DNA of 46,413 nt from Lysobacterales bacterium RIFOXYA1_FULL_69_10 (GCA_001830245.1 MIDV01000039.1:1-46413), one strand, 5' to 3'; positions 1 through 8,875 are shown, counted from the stretch's first letter. Program-made: numbers and translations. The notes: a model not told the origin generated them from the sequence alone.

Positions 1-284
1 AGCCGGTGCAGGTCGTTCTCGCCGGGCGGCAACCGGATCACGCGCGTGGTGTCGCTCTCGCCGGGCGGCCGCTGCGGGTCGCTGAAGGTCAGGATCATGC
101 CGGTCGGGTTCGACCACGGCTCGCACTCGAGCTTGAGCTTCTGGGCCACCGAGGTGATCGCCGCCTCGAGGCGCTGCGACGTCGTGCCGTAGGCGTGCAG
201 CCGTTCGGCCAGCTCGATCACGAAATGGATGCGCGCGGCGTAGGTCGCGTTGCTCAGGGGGGCGGGCGTCATGCGCGGAAGCAT
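1..284 (-). CDS. ThrE-like threonine/serine exporter family protein, N-terminal fragment
   Basis: The reverse strand is open from an ATG at 284 (or in-frame ATG at 272) to the window edge, giving about 94 residues. The pattern YAARIHFVIELAERLHAYG, then a TTSQRLE segment and WSNPTGMILTF resembles the soluble N-terminal domain of the ThrE/YjjP (DUF1212) family, inner-membrane exporters of threonine and serine. The membrane domain would lie outside the window, so the full architecture cannot be checked. It is transcribed away from the mla-like operon, with a shared 99-bp gap. Family recognition is by motif only; the start is uncertain because neither ATG has a clear ribosome-binding site. Confidence 0.6.
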   Translation of the reverse strand, partial: MLPRMTPAPLSNATYAARIHFVIELAERLHAYGTTSQRLEAAITSVAQKLKLECEPWSNPTGMILTFSDPQRPPGESDTTRVIRLPPGENDLHR

Positions 285-383
285 GGCACGGCGATGTGGC
301 CCGTTGTCATGCGGCCGTTGCACGAAACACATGCACCGCCCCTCACGCCCCGTACGCGCCCCTGTGTATCCTCGCCCGGACCC

Positions 384-1502
384 ATGACCGCACCCCACGC
401 GCACACGCCGACCGCCAGCCACGAGGGCGACACGCCGGACGCCGCGCGGCTGTCCGGTCGCTGGACGTTGCGCCATGCCACCGCGATCAGCCAGGCGCTG
501 ACCGGGCTGCCCGAATCGGTGCGCTCCCTGGATGTCCGGGGCGTCGACCGGATCGACTCGCTGGGCGTGCTGCAGCTGATCCGCTACGCACGCCGGCGCG
601 ACCTGCCGTTCGAGGACTTCGTGTTCGACGAACGCCACCGCGCGCTGGTGGCCGCCATCGAGGATGTCGCCGACGACCGACCCAAGCGCAAGCGCGAATA
701 TGGCGTGGCCGCCGCGCTGGCCCGCCTGGGCTTCGCCGTGACGGACAACTGGAAGGAAGTGCTGGCGCTGATCGCCTTCTTCGGCGAGGCGCTGCTCAAG
801 CTGCTGCGCATGGTGCGCGACCCGCGCCGGTTCCGCGCCACCGCCACCGTCCACCACATGGAGCAGGTCGGCCTGGACGCGGTGCCGCTGGTGGCGTTGC
901 TGTGTTACCTGGTCGGCGCGGTCATCGCGTTCCTGGGCTCGACCATTCTCAAGGATTTCGGTGCGGTCATCTTCGTGGTCGAACTGGTCAGCATCGCGTT
1001 TCTGCGCGAGTTCGGCGTGCTGCTGACCGCGATCCTGCTGGCCGGTCGCACCGCGAGTGCCTTCACCGCGCAGATCGGCGCGATGGTCAGCCGCGAGGAG
1101 GTCGACGCGATCCGCACGCTGGGTCTGGACCCCGTCGACCTGCTGGTGATCCCGCGCGTGCTGGCGCTGCTGGTGATGCTGCCGCTGCTGACGTTCGTGG
1201 CGATGATCGCCGGCCTGCTCGGCGGCCTGACGGTCGGCGCCTACGGCCTGGACATCCCACCGCAGGCCTACCTGGCGCGGATGCAGGACACGATGGAGCT
1301 GCGCCACTTCCTGGTCGGCCTGGTCAAGGCACCGGTGTTCGCGATGGTGATCGCGCTGATTGGCTGCCTGGAGGGCCTGCAGGTCAAGGGCACGGCGCAG
1401 TCCGTAGGCGAGCGCACCACCTCCAGCGTGGTGCAGGCGATTTCGCTGGTGATCGTGATCGATGCGTTCGCCGCGATCTGGTTCATGGAGATGGGCTGGT
1501 GA
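384..1502 (+). CDS. mlaE: MlaE-family lipid ABC transporter permease with N-terminal STAS-like domain
   Basis: Predicted inner-membrane permease of an MCE-type lipid transporter moving phospholipid between the inner and outer membranes. From the ATG at 384 the product is 372 residues. Residues about 24-100 look like a STAS domain (the role of separate MlaB in E. coli). The rest is a typical MlaE domain with several hydrophobic segments and the conserved region ending LAGRTASAFTAQIGAM followed by EEVDAIRTLGLDP. The open frame extends upstream to the window edge, but that part is low-complexity shadow of the opposite-strand gene, so I chose the ATG just before the STAS-like region. Its TGA overlaps the next start by 4 bp, implying one operon with mlaF, mlaD and the lipoprotein gene. 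Confidence 0.88.
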   Translation: MTAPHAHTPTASHEGDTPDAARLSGRWTLRHATAISQALTGLPESVRSLDVRGVDRIDSLGVLQLIRYARRRDLPFEDFVFDERHRALVAAIEDVADDRPKRKREYGVAAALARLGFAVTDNWKEVLALIAFFGEALLKLLRMVRDPRRFRATATVHHMEQVGLDAVPLVALLCYLVGAVIAFLGSTILKDFGAVIFVVELVSIAFLREFGVLLTAILLAGRTASAFTAQIGAMVSREEVDAIRTLGLDPVDLLVIPRVLALLVMLPLLTFVAMIAGLLGGLTVGAYGLDIPPQAYLARMQDTMELRHFLVGLVKAPVFAMVIALIGCLEGLQVKGTAQSVGERTTSSVVQAISLVIVIDAFAAIWFMEMGW

Positions 1503-2320
1503 GCGACGCGCCCGCCCCCATCCTCGGCTCGCATCCGGCCGACGCCCCCATCATCCGCGTGCGCGGCCTGGTGAACCGGTTCGGCGAGCAGGTCGTGCAC
1601 GACGGCCTGGACCTGGACGTGATGCCCGGCGAGATCCTCGGCGTGGTCGGCGGCTCGGGCACCGGCAAGTCGGTGCTGATGCGATCGATCCTGGGCCTGC
1701 GCGTGCCCAACGAGGGCGAGATCGAAGTGCGCGGCATCGACGCGCGCAGCGACGACCCGGAACTGCGCCGGCAGATCGAGCGCAGCACCGGCGTGCTGTT
1801 CCAGGACGGGGCGCTGTTCTCCTCCCTCACCGTCGGCGAGAACGTGCAGGTGCCGCTCAAGGAGCACCACCCCGAGCTGCCCGATTCGCTGCGCTACGAG
1901 CTGGCGCTGCTCAAGGTGAAGCTGGCCGGCCTGCCGGCGGACGCGCTCGACAAGCTGCCCTCGCAACTCTCCGGCGGCATGCGCAAGCGCGCCGGCCTGG
2001 CGCGCGCGCTGGCACTGGATCCGCCCCTGCTGTTCCTGGACGAGCCCACGGCCGGGCTGGACCCGATCGGCGCTGCCGCGTTTGACCGCCTGATCCGCAC
2101 CCTGCAGGAAGCGTTGGGCCTGACGGTGTTCCTCATCACACACGACCTCGACACCCTTTACGCTATCTGCGACCGCATCGCGGTGATCGCCGACCGCAAG
2201 GTGATCGCATGCGCCCCACGCGAGGAGATCGAAAAGATCGACCACCCGTGGGTGCAGGACTATTTCCATGGACCGCGCGCACGCGCGGCACAACGGGCCC
2301 ACGCGGCCCAGGGCGGTTGA
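1499..2320 (+). CDS. mlaF: MlaF-family ABC transporter ATP-binding protein
   Basis: Cytoplasmic ATPase that powers the MlaE permease. The 273-residue product starts at a GTG overlapping the mlaE stop (GTGA). Visible motifs are Walker A GGSGTGKS (about residues 51-58), a Q-loop near VLFQDGALF, the ABC signature LSGGMRKR, Walker B LLFLDEPTAGLDP and the switch histidine in LITHDLD. The VLFQDGALFSSLTVGENV segment is characteristic of the Mla/Ttg2A branch. The next gene starts one base after its stop. Assignment to the MCE-transporter branch is firm; the transported lipid is inferred from the family. Confidence 0.93.
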   Translation: MSDAPAPILGSHPADAPIIRVRGLVNRFGEQVVHDGLDLDVMPGEILGVVGGSGTGKSVLMRSILGLRVPNEGEIEVRGIDARSDDPELRRQIERSTGVLFQDGALFSSLTVGENVQVPLKEHHPELPDSLRYELALLKVKLAGLPADALDKLPSQLSGGMRKRAGLARALALDPPLLFLDEPTAGLDPIGAAAFDRLIRTLQEALGLTVFLITHDLDTLYAICDRIAVIADRKVIACAPREEIEKIDHPWVQDYFHGPRARAAQRAHAAQGG

Positions 2321-2321
2321 G

Positions 2322-3248
2322 ATGGAAACACGCGCCAACTACGTGCTGATCGGCGCTTTCACGATCATCGTGTCGCTGTTCCTGCTGCTGTTCGCGCTGT
2401 GGGCGGCCAAGTACTCGTCCGAGAAAAGCTGGCGGGAATACGACGTGATCTTCAACGAGCCGGTCACCGGCCTGTCGGAGGGCAGTACCGTCCAGTACAA
2501 CGGCATCTCGGTCGGCACGGTCGACGCGCTGAGCCTGGCGCCGGACGACCCGCGCCAGGTGATCGCGCGCCTGCGCGTGCAGGCCGATGCGCCGATCAAG
2601 GCCGACACCCGCGCCAAGATGTCGATGACCGGCATCACCGGCAGCCCGATCATCCAGCTCACCGGCGGCACGCCCGGCAGCCCGGCGCTGGCGGACGTGG
2701 ACGACCGCGAGGTCCCGGTGATCCTGACCGAACCGTCCGCGCTGCAGAACATTGCCGACACCGCCAACCGGCTGGTGGCGCGGCTGGACCAGGTGCTGAG
2801 CGAGGAGAACGTCGAACGCGTCGCCAACACGCTGGAGAACATCGAGACGATGACGGGCACCGTCGCCGAACAGCGCGAGGAACTGCGCGCCATGATCGTG
2901 AACGCGCGCCAGGCCAGCGAGCAGCTCAACGCCACCCTGGCCACCACCAACCAGGCGGTGCAGGACATCGACCGCGAACTGGTGGACAAGCTGCCCGCGC
3001 TGGTGTCCAAGCTCGACAACACACTGGCCAACCTCGACCGCACCGCGCTCAGCGCCAACGGCATCCTCAACGAGAACCGCGCCGCGATCAGCAGCTTCGC
3101 CAACGACGGCCTGGCCCAGCTCGGCCCGACACTGGGCGAGCTGCGCGGGCTGGTACGCGACCTGCGCCGCATCAGCGACCGCCTCGACAACAACCCCGCC
3201 GGCTACCTGCTCGGCCGCGACGCGCCCAAGGAGTTCGAACCCGAATGA
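2322..3248 (+). CDS. mlaD: MlaD-like MCE-domain protein with long C-terminal helical region
   Basis: Substrate-binding MCE protein anchored in the inner membrane and projecting into the periplasm. From the ATG at 2322 it has 308 residues: one N-terminal membrane helix (about 9-28), an MCE domain (about 38-115, with GLSEGSTVQYNGISVGTV), then a long stretch rich in N, Q, E, A and L (about 145-290) that looks alpha-helical. E. coli MlaD is only about 183 residues and lacks such an extension. ATG was preferred over an upstream in-frame ATG at 2268 because it begins the canonical METRANYVLIG. Its stop overlaps the lipoprotein start (ATGA). Confidence 0.9.
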   Translation: METRANYVLIGAFTIIVSLFLLLFALWAAKYSSEKSWREYDVIFNEPVTGLSEGSTVQYNGISVGTVDALSLAPDDPRQVIARLRVQADAPIKADTRAKMSMTGITGSPIIQLTGGTPGSPALADVDDREVPVILTEPSALQNIADTANRLVARLDQVLSEENVERVANTLENIETMTGTVAEQREELRAMIVNARQASEQLNATLATTNQAVQDIDRELVDKLPALVSKLDNTLANLDRTALSANGILNENRAAISSFANDGLAQLGPTLGELRGLVRDLRRISDRLDNNPAGYLLGRDAPKEFEPE

Positions 3249-3901
3249 GCGCCCTGTCCCCCTCCGTTCGTGCGCCCGTGCGCGCCCTCGTCGCCTTCGC
3301 ACTGCTGGCGGCGCTGACCGGCTGCGGCCTGCTCGGCGGCGGCAAGCGCGACCGGATCACCATCTACTCGCCCGACCCGCGCGTGCAGGCCGACCCCTCA
3401 TGGCCCGCGGTGGACTGGCAGCTGTCGCTGACCAGCCCGGACGCGGAGCGGATGATCGACAGCCTGCGCATCGCCGTGCGCCCGAGCCCCGCGGAGCTGC
3501 AGGTCTACAAGGGCGCAAACTGGGCCAAGCGCCCCAGCGACATGCTGCAGGACACGCTGCTGCGCGCCCTGGAGGACTCCGGCAGGATCCCGGCCGTGGC
3601 GCGGCAGGGCAGCGGTATCAGTGCCGACTACAAGCTGGTGCTGGACATGCGCCGCTTCGAGGCCGATTACCCGCAGCCCGGTGGACTGCCGGCCGCGACG
3701 ATCGAGGTCAATGCCAAGCTGCTGCATGCGCAGGACCAGCGGGTGGTGGCGGCCCGCACGTTCCTGCACGCCGAGGCGGCGTCGACCGCGGCAATTCCGG
3801 ACGTGGTTGCGGCGTTCGACAGCGCGCTGTCCACGCTGGGCCGCGATATGACCGGCTGGATCCTGACAACGGGGCAGCAGCACGAGGTCGGGGCGCACTA
3901 G
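3245..3901 (+). CDS. PqiC-like ABC-type transport auxiliary lipoprotein
   Basis: The 218-residue product begins with a short positive segment and a hydrophobic stretch ending ALLAALTGC, a lipobox, so it should be a lipoprotein acylated at Cys27 or nearby. The mature part (IYSPDPRVQADPSWPAVDWQ onward, then LRIAVRPSPAELQVYKG and a WAKRPSDMLQDTLLRAL segment) fits the PqiC/YmbA auxiliary family (DUF330-like), outer-membrane partners of MCE proteins. It closes the four-gene operon in the position where E. coli mla has mlaC and mlaB. No MlaC-like shuttle protein is present here, which suggests this lipoprotein docks with the long MlaD-like protein at the outer membrane. Confidence 0.82.
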   Translation: MSALSPSVRAPVRALVAFALLAALTGCGLLGGGKRDRITIYSPDPRVQADPSWPAVDWQLSLTSPDAERMIDSLRIAVRPSPAELQVYKGANWAKRPSDMLQDTLLRALEDSGRIPAVARQGSGISADYKLVLDMRRFEADYPQPGGLPAATIEVNAKLLHAQDQRVVAARTFLHAEAASTAAIPDVVAAFDSALSTLGRDMTGWILTTGQQHEVGAH

Positions 3902-3907
3902 CTGCGC

Positions 3908-4045
3908 AGGGGCTAGGGGCTAGGGGCTGGCGAAAGAGGCCTCGTTGCCCGTAGAGATGCACGGGTCGTCTTGGTGGCTTTGGTGCATCGCCAAGTTCGA
4001 GTAACCGTGCCCGCTAGCCCCTAGCCTCCAGTCCCTAGCCCCTTA
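3908..4045. repeat. Inverted repeat element built from CTAGGGG units
   Basis: The left arm (3908-3930) is AGGGGCT repeated three times and ending GG. The right arm (4013-4045) is a reverse-complement version, AGGGGCTAGGGACTGGAGGC then another TAGGGGCTAG. About 80 bp separate the arms. The element fills the gap between the convergent lipoprotein and alkB genes. Its right arm contains the alkB stop codon and its last few codons. It resembles short dispersed intergenic repeats, but copy number elsewhere cannot be seen here. Confidence 0.6.
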
Positions 4046-4623
4046 ACAAACCGGAACGTGAGGTTGATGCGCTCGCCGACCGGACGCGCCGTGCGCGGCA
4101 GGGCGTGGCGATAGTGCTGCTGCGAGCCCTCGCCCATCACCAGCAGGCTGCCGGACACCAGATCCAGCGTGGCCTTCGTGTCGGGCCGCTCCACGTGCTT
4201 GAGCGCGAACCGCCGCGTTGCCCCCAGGCTCACCGATGCGATGACGGGTGAAGGGCCCAGGTCACGCTCATCGTCGCGATGCCAGCCCATGCAGTCGCGC
4301 CCGTCGCGGTAACGGTTGGCGAGCACGCTGTTGAACGGGACGCCGAGCTCGCGCGCCAGACGCTCCCGGATCGGGACCAGCACCGACGGCCACGGGTGCG
4401 GCACGTGGCGCGTGCCCGAGTAGCGGTAATGCGCGTCGGCATCGCCGATCCAGCAGCTCAGTCGCGGGGCGTCGTGCTCGCGGCCAAACAGCCGGACGCG
4501 GTGGACCTCCCACGGCACCTGCTCGATCAGCGCACGCAGGAGTGCGTCGGCCTCCCCGACCGCCAGCCAGTGCCGGTCGAGGGCGACCCGCGCATCCGGC
4601 AGAGGTATGGTTTCGAAGGCCAT
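4021..4623 (-). CDS. alkB: AlkB-like alpha-ketoglutarate/Fe(II)-dependent DNA repair dioxygenase
   Basis: Oxidatively removes alkyl lesions from nucleic-acid bases. The 200-residue protein from the ATG at 4623 carries the fold's key residues: H115 and D117 in GWHRDDERDLGP (HxD), H173 in QHYRHALP, and R185/R191 in RINLTFR for 2-oxoglutarate binding. NRYRDGRDCMGWHRDDE resembles the ALKBH2/ALKBH3-like subgroup rather than E. coli AlkB. The upstream extension (start at 4680) was rejected because the conserved part begins after MAFETIPLPD. The last residues KGLGTGG are encoded by the inverted repeat. It is divergent from the ETF-QO gene across 71 bp. Confidence 0.9.
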   Translation of the reverse strand: MAFETIPLPDARVALDRHWLAVGEADALLRALIEQVPWEVHRVRLFGREHDAPRLSCWIGDADAHYRYSGTRHVPHPWPSVLVPIRERLARELGVPFNSVLANRYRDGRDCMGWHRDDERDLGPSPVIASVSLGATRRFALKHVERPDTKATLDLVSGSLLVMGEGSQQHYRHALPRTARPVGERINLTFRFVKGLGTGG

Positions 4624-4694
4624 GCACCACGCTAGCACGGTGGATTTGCGACAATCCCGGCCCTTCCCGCGAGCCGCCACACGGAGCAGCCAGC

Positions 4695-6329
4695 ATGAGC
4701 GAGACGACCCCCGACACCGAACGCGACGTCATGGAGTACGACGTCGTCACCGTCGGCGCCGGCCCGGCCGGGCTCTCGTTCGCCATCCGCCTCAAGCAAC
4801 TCAATCCGGAGATCTCGGTCTGCGTGATCGAGAAGTCCTCCACCATCGGCGCGCACATCCTGTCCGGCGCGGTGATCGAAACCGGGCCGCTCGACGCGCT
4901 GCTGCCGGACTGGCGCGACAACCCGCCGCCGATCTGCGTGCCGGCGACCGACGACGAATTCTGGCTGCTGAGCAAGGACGGCGGCCGCAAGCTGCCGGTG
5001 CCGCCGGGCATGAACAACCACGGCAACGTGATCGTCAGCCTGGGCGCCATGTGCGCGTGGCTGGCGCCGCAGGCCGAGGCGCTGGGCGTGGAGATCTACC
5101 CCGGCTTCGCCGCCGCCGAGACTTTGCATGACGACGCTGGCGCGGTGGTCGGCGTGCGCATCGGCGACATGGGCGTGGCCCGCGACGGTTCGCACAAGCC
5201 CGGCTACACGGCCGGCATCGACATCCGCGCGAAGGTCACGGTGCTCGCTGAAGGCGCGCGCGGCCACCTGACCAAGCGGCTGGTGAAGCGGTTCAAGCTC
5301 GATGCGATGAGCGACCCGCAGGGCTACTCGATCGGTATCAAGGAACTGTGGCAGGTGCCAGAAGGACGCACCTCGCCCGGCAAGATCGTCCACAGCTTCG
5401 GCTGGCCGGCCGACACCGCGACGTACGGCGGCAGCTTCCTGTACCACCTGGACAACAACCGCATCGCGCTGGGCTTCGTCAGCGGCCTGGACTACAAGGA
5501 TCCGAACTATCGGCCGTGGGAGGCCTTCCAGCAGTGGAAGAACCACCCGATGGTCAAGCCGCTGCTGGACGGCGGCACGATCGAATCCGCCGGCGCGCGC
5601 GCCATCGTCACCGGTGGCTGGCAGTCCCTGCCGAAGGTCGAGATGCCGGGCGCGCTGCTGATCGGCGACACCGCCGGCCTGCTCAACGTGCCCAAGGTCA
5701 AGGGCACCCACCAGGCGATCCGCAGCGGCATGCTGGCGGCCGAACACCTGGCGGCCGGCGCGCTGTCGCCCGATGGTTTCGACGCCAAGCTGCGCGATTC
5801 CGAGGCGATGGCCGAGCTGCGCCGTGTCCGCAACATCAAGCCCGGCTTCAAGCGCGGGCTGTGGTTCGGCCTGCTCAACGCCGCATGGGAAACCGTCACC
5901 GGCGGCCGTTCGCCGTGGACGCTGAAGAACACCGCCGACTGGTCGGCGCTTGAGAAGCTCGAGGACTACCACGCGCCCGACCGCGGCTGGGGCGAGCGCG
6001 AACTGCCCCCGCGCGACCGCCTGGCCGGCGTCTACTTCGCCGCCACCGAGCACGACGAGGACCAGCCGGTCCACCTGCGCGTGCTCGACCCCAGTATCTG
6101 CGTCACCCGCTGCACGCTGGAATACGGCAACCCCTGCACCCGCTTCTGCCCCGCGGCCGTCTACGAGATCGTCGACGACCCCGACGGCCCCGCCGGCACC
6201 GGCAAGCGCCTGCAGATCAACGCCGCCAACTGCGTCCACTGCAAGACCTGCGACATCAAGGACCCGTACGAAATCATCGACTGGGTGACGCCGGAGGGCG
6301 GGTCCGGGCCGAATTACCGGAATCTTTGA
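4695..6329 (+). CDS. Electron-transfer flavoprotein:ubiquinone oxidoreductase
   Basis: Inner-membrane-associated enzyme that passes electrons from reduced ETF to ubiquinone, linking acyl-CoA and amino-acid dehydrogenation to respiration. The 544-residue length matches the family. An FAD dinucleotide-binding motif VGAGPAGLSFAIRL lies at about 17-30. The C-terminal 4Fe-4S ligands are seen as CPAAVYE (C485) and CVHCKTC (C513, C516, C519), followed by the family ending DWVTPEGGSGPNYRNL. The start at 4695 is the first ATG before the conserved region; an internal in-frame ATG beginning MEYDVV is also possible. Its likely partner ETF is encoded in the same window (etfB/etfA, 14.8-16.6 kb). Confidence 0.95.
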   Translation: MSETTPDTERDVMEYDVVTVGAGPAGLSFAIRLKQLNPEISVCVIEKSSTIGAHILSGAVIETGPLDALLPDWRDNPPPICVPATDDEFWLLSKDGGRKLPVPPGMNNHGNVIVSLGAMCAWLAPQAEALGVEIYPGFAAAETLHDDAGAVVGVRIGDMGVARDGSHKPGYTAGIDIRAKVTVLAEGARGHLTKRLVKRFKLDAMSDPQGYSIGIKELWQVPEGRTSPGKIVHSFGWPADTATYGGSFLYHLDNNRIALGFVSGLDYKDPNYRPWEAFQQWKNHPMVKPLLDGGTIESAGARAIVTGGWQSLPKVEMPGALLIGDTAGLLNVPKVKGTHQAIRSGMLAAEHLAAGALSPDGFDAKLRDSEAMAELRRVRNIKPGFKRGLWFGLLNAAWETVTGGRSPWTLKNTADWSALEKLEDYHAPDRGWGERELPPRDRLAGVYFAATEHDEDQPVHLRVLDPSICVTRCTLEYGNPCTRFCPAAVYEIVDDPDGPAGTGKRLQINAANCVHCKTCDIKDPYEIIDWVTPEGGSGPNYRNL

Positions 6330-6371
6330 GCACGATACCGCTCAGGATGGTCTGGCCGCTTGGGATCCCGG

Positions 6372-8705
6372 TTAGTCGTAGACTCTCCATGAGCCATCAG
6401 TCACGGTGGCTACCGCGATCTGCCTGCTGCTGTCTGCAGAAGACCAGATAGCATTTGTACCCCGCGAGGCGTGCCGCCAGAACAGGTCGGAATTCCCGTC
6501 ACCATCGAAGTCGCCGACGGCGCTGATTCGCCACCCCGCGTCCCCGACCGTGGCGACGCTCAAGCGAGTAGAAGCATCTGCCGATCGCCAGATCGTATTG
6601 GCGCCGGTACTGCGGTTTCGCCATACAACGTCCGACTCGCCATCGCCGTCGAAGTCACCGGTGCCGACCACCTGCCAGGATGAGCCCGATACCTTTGCGA
6701 CGGCGGTCTGGTCGGAGTAGCGCGCAGCCGACCAGAAGACGTTCGATCCGGTTTCGAAGTTTCTCCAGAACAGATCGTCGCGACCGTCACCGTTGAAATC
6801 ACCGACTGCGGCGACACGCCATGCCAAGTCGCGAATCGTGGTTACCGCCTGCTGCGTGCTGTAGTTCGCTGAAAGCCATATACCGCCCTGACCGTTGCTC
6901 GTGTTGTACCAGGCAATGTCATCAATGCCATCGCCGTTGAAGTCGCCGATCCCACTAACCCGCCATGCGAGGTTGGTAACAGACTGCACCGACTGCTGGG
7001 TCCTGTAGTCCCCGCTCAGCCAGATCGTGTTGGCGCCGGTCCTGGCATTCCTCCAGAGCACGTCGGATTGTCCATCGCCATTGAAGTCGCCCACACCCGC
7101 GATGTCCCAGGCGGTATCGTTGACCGTCGTCATGGATTGTTGTTCGGCCGAATTGCCCTCAAGCCATACCGTGTTACGCCCATTTCCGATGTGGTGCCAA
7201 AGCAGGTCTCCAATGGCGTTGCCGTCGACATCAAACCCGGGGGCGGCATTGCCGGAATCGGTCACCGTCGTCGCTCGGAAGGACGCGATGGTTGGCGCCG
7301 TCTGCCTCAGGCTCCTCGCGTTGTCCGCCGAACTGGTGCCACATGGACGGTCACAATAGGTGGAATCCGGACTTGAGAAGACCTGGAACTCACCTTGCCC
7401 CGAATCACCGTAGGCCATGACGGTGTAGAAATTGCCACTCGACGCATCCGTCTTGTAACCGAATGAGTAGTCGTAGACGCCAAAGCTGTCGCCTGCTGTG
7501 GCCTTGTCATGCTGGGAGCCCATGTTGTGCCCGATCTCATGGACCAACGTCGTGTCTCGACAGAAGTACTCTTTACCGCTCTTGGTTTCGCGCCCATCGC
7601 TCACGACCGAGTAACCGAAGAACTCGTCACTCTGACTTATTCCGGAGCGGTCGCCACCGATCAGCCATGCAATTCCACAGCCTTCGTTTTCTTGCTCGTG
7701 AAAGCGGCGAACAAGGACGACGAGGTCGGCTCCGTACTCGTCACGAGCCGAGCGAAGTGCGTTGAATTCCGGAGCTGGCGTCGTGGAGGTCGAGGGCGCC
7801 TTAAAGCCGGTCAGTTCCTCAAGTGCCGTCTTGTTGTTCGTGGCATCGGGATAATTGACCTGCATTGCGTGGACCAGGCGCAACTGCACGCCCGTGTTCG
7901 AATTCGCGAAAGCGCTGTTGGCAACCTCCACGATTTCATGGATGCGTGTTCTGGCCTCCGAGTCCCCTTCCCTGTAGGACGCATAGCCGTCGGTGTAGCC
8001 CACTAGGATGTCCACCGTAGTGGTCGCGTCCGAAGCCGACTGCGCCGACGAAGCGGCCATGGCAATCCGGGACGAAGCAGCCGACATGTTGCCCTGCTTG
8101 GGGGGCACGAGGTAATCCGGGCCCTCGGGGTGCGTCGCCGAGTTACGGACCTTGGCAAGCTCGCGGGGATCCGTCGCTACAATCCAGCCCCTACCGTCGG
8201 CCATCGTCACACGAAGCGAAGGCAGGCCGCGACCCTGCGGCACCGAGCCGAATACCGCATCGGGGCCGAAAGTAATCAACGCATCCTGACCCGGCGCCTG
8301 CGGGTTGCGCCCCACCCATGTCCAGTTGCCGTCGGCATGCTCTACGTGCCGCACGTACTCCAGGTCAATCGGGGTGCCGTCCGGGGAGGTCACCCGCATA
8401 CGGCCCGTCGCGATCGCGCGCAATGCATGTTGCTCGCTGAGTCCGACGGAATGCCAAGTGTACGCACCAGTGCGGCGAATGACACGCTCAGCTGGATACC
8501 GCAACAGGTCTCCGCGATCCGGCTCGTTTGCAAAGCCAATGCTGTCCGTCGGTTCTGCGCCGTTCTCGCGCGGACCTGAAGCTCTGTTGGCCGCAGACGC
8601 CGCAGCCCCATGTCCCGAGTCAGGGACGCCGAGCCCTGTCGACCATTCGTTAGAGCAGCCGGCCAGAACGGCCGCTGCCAGCACCCATGCAAATCTGGTG
8701 TTCAT
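6372..8705 (-). CDS. Secreted lipoprotein zinc metalloprotease (reprolysin-like) with six FG-GAP/VCBS-like repeats
   Basis: The 777-residue product starts at the ATG at 8705, giving a signal ending AAVLAGC (lipobox, Cys17). A putative pro-region (about 20-225) precedes a metzincin domain with the zinc motif VHEIGHNMGSQHD (H389, E390, H393, H399) and a Met-turn at VMAYG (M430). Six roughly 48-residue repeats from about 490 to the end contain DFNGDGQSDVLWRN or DFDGDGNSDLFWRH, typical calcium-binding FG-GAP/VCBS blades. Secreted proteases with this layout are common in predatory or lytic Lysobacter-type bacteria. The open frame extends 34 codons upstream, but only the chosen ATG gives a signal sequence. 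The substrate is unknown. Confidence 0.88.
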   Translation of the reverse strand: MNTRFAWVLAAAVLAGCSNEWSTGLGVPDSGHGAAASAANRASGPRENGAEPTDSIGFANEPDRGDLLRYPAERVIRRTGAYTWHSVGLSEQHALRAIATGRMRVTSPDGTPIDLEYVRHVEHADGNWTWVGRNPQAPGQDALITFGPDAVFGSVPQGRGLPSLRVTMADGRGWIVATDPRELAKVRNSATHPEGPDYLVPPKQGNMSAASSRIAMAASSAQSASDATTTVDILVGYTDGYASYREGDSEARTRIHEIVEVANSAFANSNTGVQLRLVHAMQVNYPDATNNKTALEELTGFKAPSTSTTPAPEFNALRSARDEYGADLVVLVRRFHEQENEGCGIAWLIGGDRSGISQSDEFFGYSVVSDGRETKSGKEYFCRDTTLVHEIGHNMGSQHDKATAGDSFGVYDYSFGYKTDASSGNFYTVMAYGDSGQGEFQVFSSPDSTYCDRPCGTSSADNARSLRQTAPTIASFRATTVTDSGNAAPGFDVDGNAIGDLLWHHIGNGRNTVWLEGNSAEQQSMTTVNDTAWDIAGVGDFNGDGQSDVLWRNARTGANTIWLSGDYRTQQSVQSVTNLAWRVSGIGDFNGDGIDDIAWYNTSNGQGGIWLSANYSTQQAVTTIRDLAWRVAAVGDFNGDGRDDLFWRNFETGSNVFWSAARYSDQTAVAKVSGSSWQVVGTGDFDGDGESDVVWRNRSTGANTIWRSADASTRLSVATVGDAGWRISAVGDFDGDGNSDLFWRHASRGTNAIWSSADSSRQIAVATVTDGSWRVYD

Positions 8706-8854
8706 CGGCAAACCCTGTGGTGGAAGCGAGTGCCGGCGATGCCGGCCGAGGGCCATCCCCTGACCCTCGAGCCCGGAGTCTACGCGGCCTTCACACAACG
8801 ACACCAAGTACGCCGTCCCGAACCGGCCAGATTCACCGGTTCAGGTTGCTGCTG

Positions 8855-8872
8855 GTTCAGAACAAACTGAAC
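8855..8872 (-). terminator. Weak hairpin just after scoB
   Basis: GTTCAG at 8855-8860 and CTGAAC at 8867-8872 form a 6-bp stem with a 6-nt loop, starting 4 bp beyond the scoB stop in the direction of transcription. Further GGTTCAG copies lie nearby. There is no U-run, so termination here is only a possibility. The rest of the 8706-8875 gap should hold the metalloprotease promoter, but no convincing box is visible. Confidence 0.2.
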
Positions 8873-8875
8873 GAG

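Noticed and set aside
6-383. Upstream extension of mlaE
   Set aside because: It lies opposite the ThrE-like gene and adds low-complexity sequence before the STAS domain; ATG 384 is the sensible start.
6372-7250. Regular repeats in the metalloprotease gene considered as a DNA tandem repeat or CRISPR
   Set aside because: They are coding repeats of about 144 bp with diverged DNA, matching FG-GAP protein repeats.
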